Source: Amborella trichopoda (lineage: Eukaryota; Streptophyta; Magnoliopsida; Amborellales; Amborellaceae). From it: 64,000 nt of DNA. The notes below the pieces were generated by a model. It saw nothing but the letters and a program-made list of their open reading frames with translations. It was not told where the DNA came from and ran no database searches. Made by a program: the position numbers and the translations under genes. The stretch spans positions 303,342 to 367,341 of the forward strand of contig NW_006499644.1 in assembly GCF_000471905.2 (NCBI RefSeq). The letters run 5' to 3'. Shown piece by piece: positions 35,615-46,559 of the stretch. The first letter of the stretch is position 1. Every line of letters begins with the position of its first letter.

Positions 35615-36190
35615 TGTCACGCGACAGTGCATACTGCCGAGCGTGACGTTCTCTTCTTTCCCAATTCGTTGCACATCGCAGTGCAAATGCCCGGCGTGGT
35701 TTTCTTTTCTTTCTCAGTCTATTGCGTGTGGCAGTGCATACTGCAGCGCGACGTTCTCTTCTTTTCTATTCGTTGCGCACGATAGTTAAAATGCCGGGCG
35801 TGGTTTTATTCTCTCTCTCTCAATCCGTTGCGCTCGACAGTGCAAATGCCGAGCTTGATTTTCATCTCTTTGTTTTGTCTATTGCGTGTGACAGTGCATA
35901 CTGCCGAGTGTGACGTTCTCTTTTCTATCAGTTTGTTGCGCATGATAATAAATAATGCCGAGCGTGATTTTCCCTTCTTTCTCTCTGACTGTCGTGCATG
36001 GCAGTGAATACTGCCGAGCGTGATTTTCCCTTGATTCTCTCTGACTGTTGCGCATGGCAGTGAACACTACTGAGCATGATTTTCCCTTCTTTCTCTCTGA
36101 CTGTTGCGCACGACAGAGAACATTGCCGAGCATGACTTTTCTCCCTTCACACTTTCTATCGCGCATGGCAGCACACACTGTTGGGTACAA
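35615..36190. repeat. tandem repeat of about 55-70 bp, about 9 copies, in the LTR U5
   Basis: Each unit contains TTGCGCATGGCAGTGAATACTG-like sequence (often CAGTGCATACTGCCGAGCGTGA) followed by a TTTTCCCTTCTTTCTCTCTG stretch. Units near 35950-36140 are the most alike. No counterpart array was recognised in the sister LTR at 12400-16568. Confidence 0.75.
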
Positions 36191-36289
36191 TTTCCTCTCT
36201 CTCTCTTCTCCTTTTGCTTGTTTGACCAAAGGGCTGGTTAAGCCTTGCACTTTCGTTCCAGTCTTGATGTCGAGCAGTTTAGCCTTTGT

Positions 36290-36650
36290 GCCGAACTAGT
36301 TACCGTGCCCGTCTAGCTGCTGCGATAGACTAGTCACGGTGCCAGTCCTAACGTCGAGCAGTTTAGCTGTTGTGCTGGACTAGTTACCGTGCCCATCTAG
36401 CTGCCATGCCAAACTAGTCACCGTTTCTAGACCATCACCGTGCCAGTCTTGTTGTCGACTAGTTTAGCTATTGTGCTAGACTAGCTACCGTGCTCGTCTA
36501 ACTGCCGCGCAAGACCAGCCATTGCTCCAGATTAGTCACTGCGTCTGTCTGGTCGTCAAGTAGTTTAGCCGTTGTGTCGGTCTAGTTACCGTGCTGGTCT
36601 AGCTACCGTGCCAGACCAGTCGTTGTGCTAGTATTGTCACTACGTCCAAT
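36290..36650. repeat. second tandem array in the LTR U5
   Basis: CTAGTTACCGTGCC, GTCTAGCTGCCGTGC and GACTAGTCACCGTGCC-like words alternate with GTCGAGCAGTTTAGC. A larger period of roughly 100-120 bp is visible but imperfect. Confidence 0.65.
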
Positions 36651-37251
36651 CAAACAACTCCATTCTTTGAAGGTTCGACGAGAGCCAAGCTGACCTTCAT
36701 TATTTCTCTCATTCTTTTTCTCCTCCTTTTTCCAAAAATATTTGTTCTCTGCCTATGAAGAGTTTGGTGAAATCCAAACCAACCTTCGTCCCACTTTTTT
36801 TTGAAGGACTAGTTGGAAGACATACTAGCCTTCAAACCCTTCTTCCTTTTCTCTGTCATTTCTTCTATTTCACCCCTTTCTTTCTTTCCTTACTATAGGA
36901 TCTTACTAAAAGTCCTTTGTCAAGAAGACGCCATAAGTCTGTCGAATTGACATGTACCCTCTTATGCCTTTCTTTCACTTCTCCTCGAGTACACACACAT
37001 GTGTGTGTTCACCCTGTGACAAGGCAAGGTCCTCAGACCCACTTGTCTGTACTCTTGTGTGTGTGTGTGTTTTGCAGGTAAGAAGAAAACAGGTCACGGG
37101 AGGCTATTCCAAACCGGCCACAGGCTAGGAGGGCATTCTTTGTGATCTAAGAGGGCACCGATATGAGTTAGCCCGAGCGCGTCACGGACCCACGTGAGGT
37201 GAGTCTCGCCTTGCGACCCTAATTCATGCGAGATCGAGGCACCTAACCAGC

Positions 37252-37271
37252 TTGGCGACTCCACTAGGGAC
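37252..37271 (+). other. primer-binding site, tRNA-Arg type
   Basis: TTGGCGACTCCACTAGGGAC, two bases after the LTR end. Same class as 32215 and 50861. Confidence 0.65.
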
Positions 37272-38000
37272 ATGCTTTGGATCGTTGTTGTTTGACCCTG
37301 CTTTTTTTTGTTTTCCTGCTTATTAACACACGCATGTCTTTTGGGCTGTTTAACCTCTTCATCTAAGTTAGGGATTTTATGATCCCCACACTCTTGAATT
37401 CTTCTCGAGAATAGGTTCCTTGAACCTCGTTCCCGACCTTCCTTCTGTGCGAGGACCTGGTGTCACGCTCACAGGTTCTTACCAGGATTGGTGTGAGGAG
37501 GAACTCAAAACTCCCTCACTCCCCATCTTTTAGCCTTGGTGGACCCTCCATTAAAGCACCTTGCATGGGTGGCAAACTACCCACCCCACACCACATGCAC
37601 CCTGCCACCGACAGGTCACTTATCAGTCATACTGCTCAGGGTAGCCAAAAGGCAATCCCTTCCCTTCCTGTGCATGGCAGCCCAACTGTCAATGCTCTTG
37701 TGGGTAGCTGAAAGGCCACCCCCCACGTTCTACCACATCGGGCCCTTGTAACAAGAGGTTAGACACACAGAGGAGTAGGTCCTAAGGCTCCCACCTCTCA
37801 CACGCACACCGAGGCTCATGGTCCATCCACTCGAGCCACACTTCGGGGCAATCCTCGAGTTGCCTCGAACCACTGTCCAGGTTCGAGTATTCTCGGACCT
37901 GGTCTTATATATCTGATGCATACATATCGCACTACTTGGGGCAGTCCTCTGATTGCACTTAGCCGAGTACAGGAGAAACGAACCCCTCGTTGTCCCTCTC
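37272..38000 (+). other. leader of the family-2 element
   Basis: Non-coding leader with CATGGGTGGC, GGGGCAGTCCTC and GCCTCGAAC-like words shared with the leader at 32500-33250. It ends abruptly where Copia coding sequence starts near 38000, marking a breakpoint. Confidence 0.5.
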
Positions 38001-38003
38001 AGC

Positions 38004-39980
38004 CTAATGTGGCACATTTAAGGGTATTTGGATGCATTGCATACTCTCATTTCCCAAATCAAATGAAAACCAAATTAGATGACAAAAGTCAAAAATGTAT
38101 TTTTATTGGCTATGATGAAAAATCAAAAGCTTACAAGCTTTATGATATTGGAAATAAGAAATTGATAATTAGTAGAGATGTGGAATTTAATGAAATAGCC
38201 TCATGGGGATGGAGCAAAAAAGAAAAGGAAAGTCATGTAAAAATTGAAATGAATGGAAATGACAATGTTCAAGAGAGATCACAAGAAGAAAATACCCCAT
38301 CCTCAACTCCTCAACAAGAGTCAAGTTTATCTATTTCTTCCATGGATGAAAGATCAAATGAAAGGCCACCAAGGATACGGAGTTTGAGTGAAATTTATGA
38401 TCAAACAGAAAACACTAACAATGAGCACAATTTATTTTGTTTCTTTGTCAACTTCGAACCTGTAAGTTTCGACTATGCAGTTCGTGACGAAAGGTGGAAA
38501 AAGGCGATGGATGAGGAGATTCGAGCTATTGAGAAAAATTGCACTTGGAAGCTTACAACACTTCCAAATAAGTATAAAGAAATTGGTGTGAAATGGGTTT
38601 ATAAAGCAAAGAAGAATGAGAAAGGTGAAGTAGAAAGATTCAAAGCAAGACTGGTTTCCAAAGTATACAAGCAATGAGCCGAGATTGACAACAAAGAGGT
38701 TTTTGCTCATGTTGTTAGATTGGATACTATTAGATTAATTATTGGTTTGACTGCTCAAAGAAAATGGAGTGCTTTTCAATTGGATGTCAAATCTGTATTT
38801 TTAAATGGTCATCTTGAAGAAGAAGTTTATATTGAACAACCACCGGGTTACATTATAAAGGGGCATGAAAATAAAGTTTATAAATTGAAAAGGGCACTTT
38901 ACGGTTTGAAACAAGCTCCAAGAGCTTGGAATTCAACAATCGAAAAATATTTTCAAGAAAATGGTTTTTATAAGTGCCCCTTTGACCATGCTCTATATTT
39001 GAAGATGAATGACAATGGTGGTCTATTGATAGTTTGCTTATATGTTGATGATTTAATTTTCACCGGAAATAACCGTAGCATGATTGGTGATATTAAGCAA
39101 TATATGATTACTGAATTTGAGATGACAGATATTGAGCTTATGAATTACTTTCTTGGAATTCAAATTAAAAATTGTGACGAAGGGATTTATATTTGCCAAA
39201 ATAGATATGCAAAGGAAATTCTCAAAAATTTTAAAATGGAGAATTGTAATTCTGTAACTACTCCGGTAGAATGCAAGATAAATGGAAGATATGATGATTC
39301 TAGAGTGGATGCCAATTATTTTAAAAGCTTGGTTGGAAGTTTGCGTTATTTGACATGTACTAGACCTGATATTTTGTATGGAGTGGGCCTAATCAGTTAG
39401 TATATGGAATTCTAATAAAACTGACTTGAAAGCAGCCAAAAGGATTCTTCGTTATCTAAAAAGCACATTGGATTATGGACTGCTCTATTCTCATTCAAAT
39501 GAACTCAAGATTATTTGTTATTGTGATAGTGATTGGGAAGGTGACCTATATAATAAAAAAAGTACTACAGGTTATGTATTTCATATTGGATCTACAACTT
39601 TTACTTGGTGTTCAAAGAAGCAACCAATTTTTACATTATCAACATGTGAAGCCGAATATGTAGCAGCACCATCATGTGTGTGTCATGCTATTTGGTTGTG
39701 AAATGTGCTAAGGAATTTGCAGGTACCAAAAGAAGGCCCTACAACGATCATGGTCGACAACAAATTAGCAATAGCATTGGCCAAGAATCCAGTATTTTAT
39801 GGAAGAAGCAAGCACATAGATATAAGATTCCATTCCATTCGAGAGCATGTGAAGAATAATGAAGTTGAGCTTGTGTTTTGCAAATCAGAAGAACAAGTTG
39901 CAGACATTTTGACAAAGCCACCAAAGACTGAAACATTTTGTTATTTAAGAATGTTGCTTGGAATGAGAGTGACAAATTAA
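38004..39980 (+). pseudogene. Ty1/copia polyprotein, 3' half (integrase end, RT, RNase H)
   Basis: Domains in order: integrase C-terminal end (LRVFGCIAYSHF, FIGYDEKSKAYKLY) from 38004; an acidic linker; RT from 38468 (WKKAMDEEIRAIEKN, KWVYKAKKNEKGEVERFKAR), with YGLKQAPRAW and the catalytic YVDD at 39041-39052; RNase H (CDSDWEGD, TLSTCEAEYVAA, VDNKLAIALAKNP, RSKHIDIRFHSIREHV) and ILTKP near the end, stopping at TAA 39978. Breaks: TGA at 38675, TAG at 39398 followed by a frameshift near 39410, and TGA at 39699. Gag, protease and most of integrase are missing, because the left side is fused to a Tat-like leader. The sequence resembles Tork-like Copia elements, but lineage is not settled. Confidence 0.9.
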
Positions 39981-39987
39981 GGGGGGA
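39979..39987 (+). other. polypurine tract of the Copia element
   Basis: AAGGGGGGA directly before the LTR start TGTTGAATATT; primes plus-strand synthesis in LTR retrotransposons. Confidence 0.85.
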
Positions 39988-40360
39988 TGTTGAATATTAT
40001 TTTGTCTTTTAGTGACTATACCCATTCTTTCTCTCTAGAAAATTCATAAGTGGCGGTTTAACTAAACCGATGTGATGCTTGGTGAAAAGAGGTGTACAAT
40101 GTGAAGGGGTGCCTAGTGAAAAGAGGTGTACAATGTGATGGGCCATGTGGCCCTTTGTAGACCATATGTATAGGCGGCTAATTGAGTCTATAAATAGTAA
40201 GACATTATTTTGATGTAATGTATATGTTGAGATAGAAAGGGTGAGTTAGGCGTAAGTGAAAGATTGTGGTTGCTCTATTGTACTACCGCCTTGTGTTCTA
40301 CTCTAAAGCAATAGTGAAAGTGTCGATTGATTCAATCCAAGCTTCCTATATATTTTTTTA

Positions 40361-41601
40361 GTCGAAACCAGCGTTTTAAAAAACGTTGAGTCGAACCGGA
40401 CTCGCCCCGTTCGACTCGAAAATCGTGAAAAGCGGATCGGATCGCCTAAAAAATTGGAAATCGTCCGGTTCTANNNNNNNNNNNNNNNNNNNNNNNNNNN
40501 NNNNNNNNNNNNNNNNNNNNNNNNNNNNNNNNNNNNNNNNNNNNNNNNNNNNNNNNNNNNNNNNNNNNNNNNNNNNNNNNNNNNNNNNNNNNNNNNNNNN
40601 NNNNNNNNNNNNNNNNNNNNNNNNNNNNNNNNNNNNNNNNNNNNNNNNNNNNNNNNNNNNNNNNNNNNNNNNNNNNNNNNNNNNNNNNNNNNNNNNNNNN
40701 NNNNNNNNNNNNNNNNNNNNNNNNNNNNNNNNNNNNNNNNNNNNNNNNNNNNNNNNNNNNNNNNNNNNNNNNNNNNNNNNNNNNNNNNNNNNNNNNNNNN
40801 NNNNNNNNNNNNNNNNNNNNNNNNNNNNNNNNNNNNNNNNNNNNNNNNNNNNNNNNNNNNNNNNNNNNNNNNNNNNNNNNNNNNNNNNNNNNNNNNNNNN
40901 NNNNNNNNNNNNNNNNNNNNNNNNNNNNNNNNNNNNNNNNNNNNNNNNNNNNNNNNNNNNNNNNNNNNNNNNNNNNNNNNNNNNNNNNNNNNNNNNNNNN
41001 NNNNNNNNNNNNNNNNNNNNNNNNNNNNNNNNNNNNNNNNNNNNNNNNNNNNNNNNNNNNNNNNNNNNNNNNNNNNNNNNNNNNNNNNNNNNNNNNNNNN
41101 NNNNNNNNNNNNNNNNNNNNNNNNNNNNNNNNNNNNNNNNNNNNNNNNNNNNNNNNNNNNNNNNNNNNNNNNNNNNNNNNNNNNNNNNNNNNNNNNNNNN
41201 NNNNNNNNNNNNNNNNNNNNNNNNNNNNNNNNNNNNNNNNNNNNNNNNNNNNNNNNNNNNNNNNNNNNNNNNNNNNNNNNNNNNNNNNNNNNNNNNNNNN
41301 NNNNNTACGAAATACTGTAAATTAAATGCTAAATGGCGGTTCATGCAGGGAAAGAACATATCAATATTCGCATATTCATTCAAAAACATGAAAATTCTTA
41401 ATGGAGTACCCTCATTTTTTATTGAATTCCTAAAAAAAAATATTTATAATGAATTTTAATAATTTTTTCGAATTTTTTTTAAGCTTTATTCTGACAGATT
41501 CACCCGATTCTCGATCCTGATCGTCGACTCGCCGATCCGGATCGGTTTTTTGAAAACCCGATCCGGGTCACCGATCCGTTTTTTCAACCATTGGTCGAAA
41601 C
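40361..41601. mobile_element. hAT-type non-autonomous DNA transposon
   Basis: GTCGAAAC at 40361-40368 and 41594-41601 is a perfect 8-bp target duplication, the length typical of hAT. The element's ends (CAGCGTTTTAAAAAACG at 40369 and, in reverse complement, CAATGGTTGAAAAAACG from 41593) form an imperfect terminal inverted repeat of hAT style starting CA. Subterminal GATCCGGATCGG-like sequence fills both ends. The middle is an assembly gap, so a transposase cannot be excluded, but the visible length suggests a non-autonomous copy. Confidence 0.8.
40474..41305. other. assembly gap (832 N)
   Basis: Run of N inside the hAT-type element. Open frames crossing it are artefacts. Confidence 1.
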
Positions 41602-41654
41602 TCTTTTATTTTATATTTTGAATTCTTTTTTGTTGGAACAAATTTCTATCAAGA

Positions 41655-42713
41655 ACGTAGTGGGATGGAGATGAAGGTGGACGCAGCAGGGTGGAGGAGG
41701 TGACAGGGACAGAGAAGAGAGAGGGGCGGAAACAGTAGCAGCAATGAGTTGCAGCAGGGTGGAGGCGAGTGAGCGGCTGCGATGGGGGCAAAGAAGATGG
41801 GGAGAGATGGTTCTCAGCATTGTGGCAGGCGGGTGGCAGAGAGAAGGGACAATGGAGAGAAAGGCTGGCTGCGGAGGTTGCCGCTTGCTTTCAAGTGGGT
41901 GAAGAGAGGGACAAAAGAGATAGGGTTGCAGGCAGCAGAGCATAAGAAACTATGAGGACCCGGCCAAGGAGGTGGACAGAAGAGTGGTTGAGGAAGAAAA
42001 GTGGAGAGGTGCTGATGGTGGTTGCTGATTGAAGATCGTGGATGAGAGAAGAGAGAAAATTGGAAGGCAGGAAGTGTGGAGTTTGAGAGATGCGAGAGTT
42101 GTTGGGAAGGTTGCTGATGGGTACGCATGAGATGGTGGTCGTGGGTAAAAAATGCGATTGTGAGATAGGCAAGCTGCTACGGGTTGTAGGGAATTAGGGA
42201 ATTAGGGAGAGTTGGCTAAGATTGCAGCTGGTGGAGGAAGAATGGGCTGAGGTTTGGGTTGCTGAGCGAGGCTGCAAAGAAGAAGAAAGAGAGGGCAGCA
42301 AAGGTGGCCAACAGCGGAGGAAGAGGAGGCGAAGATGGGCAGGTTTGTTGCTGCAACAAGGTGGCTGAGGTTGATCACTGGTGAGCGAAGATGGAAGCCG
42401 GGAAAGAGAGGGGTGATCAGCTGCTGGTCAGGGGTGGTGAGATGTGGCTTGCGTGGGGGGTAGAGAGAGAGAGTAGTGACAGGTGGTGTGCGGCAATGGA
42501 TGAGGTTTGTTGCGCGCACCGCGATAGGTTGGATGGGTGAACGAGATGGTGATAGGATGGACTGGTGCACGAGACGGCGATGGGGAAGATGGTGCGCACG
42601 AGACGGCGCTCGGGTATGCCATGCGCACCGCCACTGGCAGGATGTAGCTCGGCGATAGGTAGCGGTTGGCGCGGCGATTGGTAGAACGGGGTTTGAGATA
42701 GTTTTTCCATCCA
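41655..42713 (-). mobile_element. inverted fragment of the family-2 LTR U5
   Basis: The minus strand matches roughly 14430-15400: both encode, by chance, the same low-complexity peptides (HLRSPVINLSHLVAA versus HLRSPAINLSHLVAA; SSTLLRPPSSP in both). The match starts right beside the Copia LTR end and runs to the minisatellite. No LTR ends are present. Confidence 0.75.
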
Positions 42714-43595
42714 AAATTTTGAAATAGTTTCTCTTTAAAATTTGATATAATCTCTCTTGGAAATTTGATATACTTCTCTCTCTCTAAAATTTAAAATTTG
42801 AGATACTTTATCTCTCTAACCCTTAAATTTTGAGATAGCGTCTATCTAATTTTTTTTGAGATAGTTTTTCCCTTTAAAAATTTCATGTACTTTCTCTATC
42901 TAAAATTTGATATAGTTTATCTTTCCAAAATTTTAAAATACTTTCTCTCTCTAAAACATAAACTTTGAGATAGTTTCTCGCTTCAAAAATTTTGAGATAG
43001 TTTCTATCTCTAAAATTGTTTAGCTAGTTTCTCTCTCTAAAATTTGATATAATTTTTATCTTTAAAATTTTAATATATTTTCTCTCTCTAAAATTCCAAA
43101 TTCTAGAGAGATTCTCTCTAAAACTCAAAATTCGAAATAGTTTCTCTCTCAAAAAATGAGATATTTTTCTTTCTAATTTTTTTTTTTTGCAGTTACTCTT
43201 TCTAGAATTTATAATAATTTATCTCTAAAAATTTAAGAATATTTTCTCTCTCTACACTTTTAAAAATACATTCTCTTTCTAAAACTTAAGATTTGATATG
43301 GATTCTCTCTAAAAATTAAAATATCATATTGTTTCTCTCTCTAAAAATTTGCATGTACTTTCTCTCTCTAAAATTTTGAGATAGTTTACATATCTAAAAA
43401 TTTTTGGAACTTTCTCTCTCTAAAATTTTAACGTATTTTCTCTCTCTAAAATTTTAACATACTTTTTCTCTCTAAAAATTTAAATTTGAGATAGTTGCTC
43501 TCTCTAAAAATTTTGAAATCGTTTCTCTCTTTAAACAATGTAGGTACTTTCTTTCTCTAAAATTTTTATATTTACTAAATTCTCCTTATGTTTCA
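42714..43595. repeat. TC-rich minisatellite, about 900 bp
   Basis: Around 28-35-bp units built from TTTCTCTCTCTAAAATTT with GAGATAGT-like linkers, around thirty degenerate copies. It continues directly from the inverted LTR fragment and may be part of the same LTR's U5 in expanded form. Confidence 0.8.
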
Positions 43596-44973
43596 GGTTG
43601 AGGGAGCCAATGCATGAAATCCATGGGCCTTGGAAATACAAAAAAGCAGGTCTGGTGAGGAAATAAAATCATGGAAAAGTAGGTTTTATTTCCATGATTT
43701 TAATTTTCCCGATTTTAAGTATCCTAGTCATTAAGTAATCCAAACGGTAGATTTTGACAAAATCCAAGATATTAAGAATCCATACCTTAAAATCCATGTA
43801 CACAAATAGGCCCTAAGGAAATAAATGGTAGAACTAGTTTTTGGACCATATAAATTATGGTATGATTGAAACCCGAGGACAATCTCACGCTTCCTAATCC
43901 AGAAAAAGTTGTAAAACGAAGGGAAATTTGCTTGGAGACTGGAACTAAGTCATGGTATTAAAGAAGGGAAATGTTTCTATGGAAACCCACCCATATATAG
44001 TATATGTGACTTATGATCTCAGCTGTTTGATCATATCTAAATAGATGGTTGACATTGACTCGAGTTATAATGTCACAAACTAGCTTTTAGATCTTGATCA
44101 GATGGTTTAGAGTTTTTTATTTTTAATTTTTTTCTATAAATCATTTTAAGTGAAAATTTGGGACATGCATAGATACGACAATGGTGGACATGATAAAAAA
44201 TAAAAAATTATTTCCATTGATGAAAAATTATCAGAATACCACTAAAATTGTAGGGAGATTTTGGTAATTTATTTTTATAAAAATATCTATTTTTTATTTT
44301 TTCCAAGTTCGCCCTAATTTTATGATGGGGTGCCCAAAATTATATTCAAAAAATTTTGTAGAAAAATAAAAAAAAATTAAAATAGTGTTTGACCTTACAT
44401 TGTGTTGTGAACCGTAGTCGTATGATTCAGATGGAACACCAGAAAAGTGGGGTCCCATATAAATTATATGTGTTCCATCTAAAAAGTAGGGTCCCATATA
44501 AATAATATATTGTTGGGGTCCCATAGAAAGTTCCCCACTAAAGAATGATAGAACAATTGAGGTCAAAAAAATTTGTTGTATTTTTATTTTTGTTTCGCCT
44601 TCAATTTGAAAGATGAACTTTCAAAACAGCTTTAAAATTGTATATTATGATATCATTTTTATTTATTATAAAGACGTGATAATTATTCATAGCCAATAGA
44701 TATTAGATTGGATGACTAGGGGTGTGCAGGAAGTACGAGATTTTGTTTTTAAATCTTGATTTTGGTAAATCACACTCTTGCAACCATCCGATATGAAATA
44801 TGATGTATAAGAGTAATTGTGACTCCCTTGTGCCAAAAGTGAAGAGTCAATTGTATATTTTTCTTTTTTTTTTTATCTCCCCTTTCAGGAATTTTTTTTT
44901 AATATTAATGGCAATTTCTTTGAGTAAATAAAAGACGTTCAGACATATAATAAAAAGAAGAGGAAAGAGTAGT
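43596..44973. other. AT-rich stretch with a possible MITE remnant
   Basis: 43605-43815 has a GGGCCTTGGAAATAC-like left part and a TAGGCCCTAA right part with ATCCATG inside, resembling PIF/Harbinger-type MITE ends. The left end does not mirror the right well. The rest is AT-rich and unrecognised, with the small duplication GGTCCCATATAAAT at about 44449 and 44490. Confidence 0.3.
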
Positions 44974-45533
44974 GATTTCATGGAAAGGTAATATCATAGT
45001 ATAATGCAACTACACTTCTAACAAACTATGTTTGTGGTATTTGTATCACCTAAAATTTTGCACACACTCTTTTCATCTCAAAAATCAATCCAAAAAAAAC
45101 AAAGCTCAATTTGAACCCTAGATATGGTCAAAATTAGTCTCCCCCAACAACAAATTTAGGCCATTCATTTGGTGAATTTCAAGATCTTAACCGTTATAAA
45201 CTCAAAATCATTTTTTCTTTATTAGTATGGTTCATCTAATGATAATAAAGCCATCTAAAAAAATAAAAAAGAAACAAAATCCTTTAAAGGCCTATGTTAA
45301 TTGGACTAAAAAAATCCTTCAAAGATCCTTCTAAGCATCTTATCAAAATAGACGGTCTACGTTAATTGGACTAAAAAACTACATTCTAGGTTCCATTTTC
45401 AAATTTTTATTTCTTGTAATTATTCATTAGAATGAAAAGAGTGTATATTTCAAATGTTAGAACAAATAAATGGTCCTAAAATGATTTTTAAAGATTGTTG
45501 CATTATACTATGATACATCCGTTGCATGAAATC
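44974..45533. mobile_element. terminal-inverted-repeat element (MITE-like), about 560 bp
   Basis: GATTTCATGG...ATCATAGTATAATGCAAC...CACTCTTTTCATC on the left is mirrored on the right (GAATGAAAAGAGTG...TTGCATTATACTATGAT...GCATGAAATC). The arms are about 100 bp, imperfect. Long arms suggest a Mutator-like origin. No coding capacity and no clear 9-bp duplication. Confidence 0.6.
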
Positions 45534-45589
45534 AATGCCCGAAGTGGAAAAAGATAGTGGAAACATAAAGGAAAATGGGGCAAGCATTC

Positions 45590-46056
45590 TATGCTTCCCC
45601 TATAGGTATAGCAAAAAACTTATATGCTTCCCCTTATCCAACCGTTGATTCTAAATGGACGGATGAGATGACCCCAATCATAATGTCATGTCTCTGTATT
45701 ATTATTATTTTAACTTTTTTATACAAATTATTTTGACATCAAATTTTGGGCGTCTACACCTCTTTTAAACTTGCACTTATAAAAAATATTAAAAAATCAA
45801 TAAAATAAAATCACAAGTTCCAAGGGGTAATTTGGTCATTACATTTTAGTAAAAAAAATTTAATATATTTTTTAAGTGCGTCCCATTGATAAGATGGCAC
45901 GTACCAAATTTCATATTCATACATCTTGTAGAAAAAAATCAAAATAAAATACTCTGAGATGTCGAATCTAGATCAAACAGTGAATGGGTCACTTGATCTA
46001 AATTCGACGGCTGGATAAGGAGAAACATGTATCTTATATGCTATAGGGGAAGTATA
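45590..46056. mobile_element. second terminal-inverted-repeat element, about 467 bp
   Basis: Left TATGCTTCCCCTATAG and CTTATCCAACCGTTGAT are mirrored on the right by ATCGGCTGG-like GACGGCTGGATAAG and CTATAGGGGAAGTATA. Arms are about 70 bp. No coding capacity and no convincing target duplication. It lies 56 bp from the previous element. Confidence 0.6.
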
Positions 46057-46559
46057 AAAACAAACCTCTCCAACAGAAAATGAGCGGAAGAGTGAAAAAA
46101 GCAAGAGAAAAAGAGAGGAGAGAGAACCGACGAATCAGAAGAATGGGTTAAAGGAAAAGTTGAAGAACTGGGAAAAAAAAGGGAGATTGATTAAAGCGAA
46201 ACTTAACTACGTGGTAGTTGCCTCCTTTGCTAACCCACTTGCGGTGCTATTCTTGCCCTATCGACTTTAAAGTAAGCACTTCTATACCTGTCAAATAAGA
46301 ATGAATTTCATTCACACTATGGCCCATTGCCATGGGGTTGAGCGAGGTTCCTACATCACCTCATAACATTTTCTGATCTCTCTCAACCACTAAAAATCTG
46401 TGTCCAAAAGATAATGTCATCGCTCCTTGTTTCAGAGCCCATTTGCCTCATCGAGTTCACAAAGGTGTGTCCTTCCATTATAAGTCCACATAGATCTTCC
46501 TTGATTGTCTCTTAAAAGTCCCCCAAATCCAACTAATCTTTTCTTCCAATGCTTCTGTC
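46057..46559. other. non-coding stretch, nothing recognised
   Basis: Purine-rich at first (46070-46200), then mixed. It could include the leader side of the inverted third-family LTR that follows, but no boundary was found. Confidence 0.4.

Larger units (their letters stand above)
33900..37249 (+). mobile_element. Tat-like LTR (family 2), 5' LTR
   Basis: It parallels 12400-16568 from about 34020 on. TATATAAA is at 35252, AATAAA at 35298, then about 1.9 kb of TC-rich and tandemly repeated U5, closing ATCGAGGCACCTAACCA. A primer site follows, so it is a 5' LTR. The left end is uncertain. Frames such as 34600-34926 carry no domain. Confidence 0.6.
39988..41640 (+). mobile_element. Copia 3' LTR, interrupted by a hAT-type element
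   Basis: Starts TGTTGAATATT after the polypurine tract and probably ends TTGTTGGAACA at 41640. Removing the insert at 40369-41593 and one duplicated 8-mer leaves an LTR of about 420 bp. GTCTATAAATAG at about 40188 is the likely TATA box. The 5' LTR is absent from the window. Confidence 0.7.

Noticed and set aside
35615..36650. CRISPR-like spaced repeats
   Set aside because: Head-to-tail degenerate minisatellites in a plant LTR: no constant repeat alternating with unique spacers.
40376..41459. Open frames of 288-357 codons on both strands
   Set aside because: They consist almost wholly of the N gap; the apparent openness is an artefact.
41641..41660. TTTCTATCAAGAACG as a Copia primer-binding site
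   Set aside because: The LTR before it is a 3' LTR, since RNase H and a polypurine tract precede it. The sequence then continues as inverted LTR, not as an internal region.
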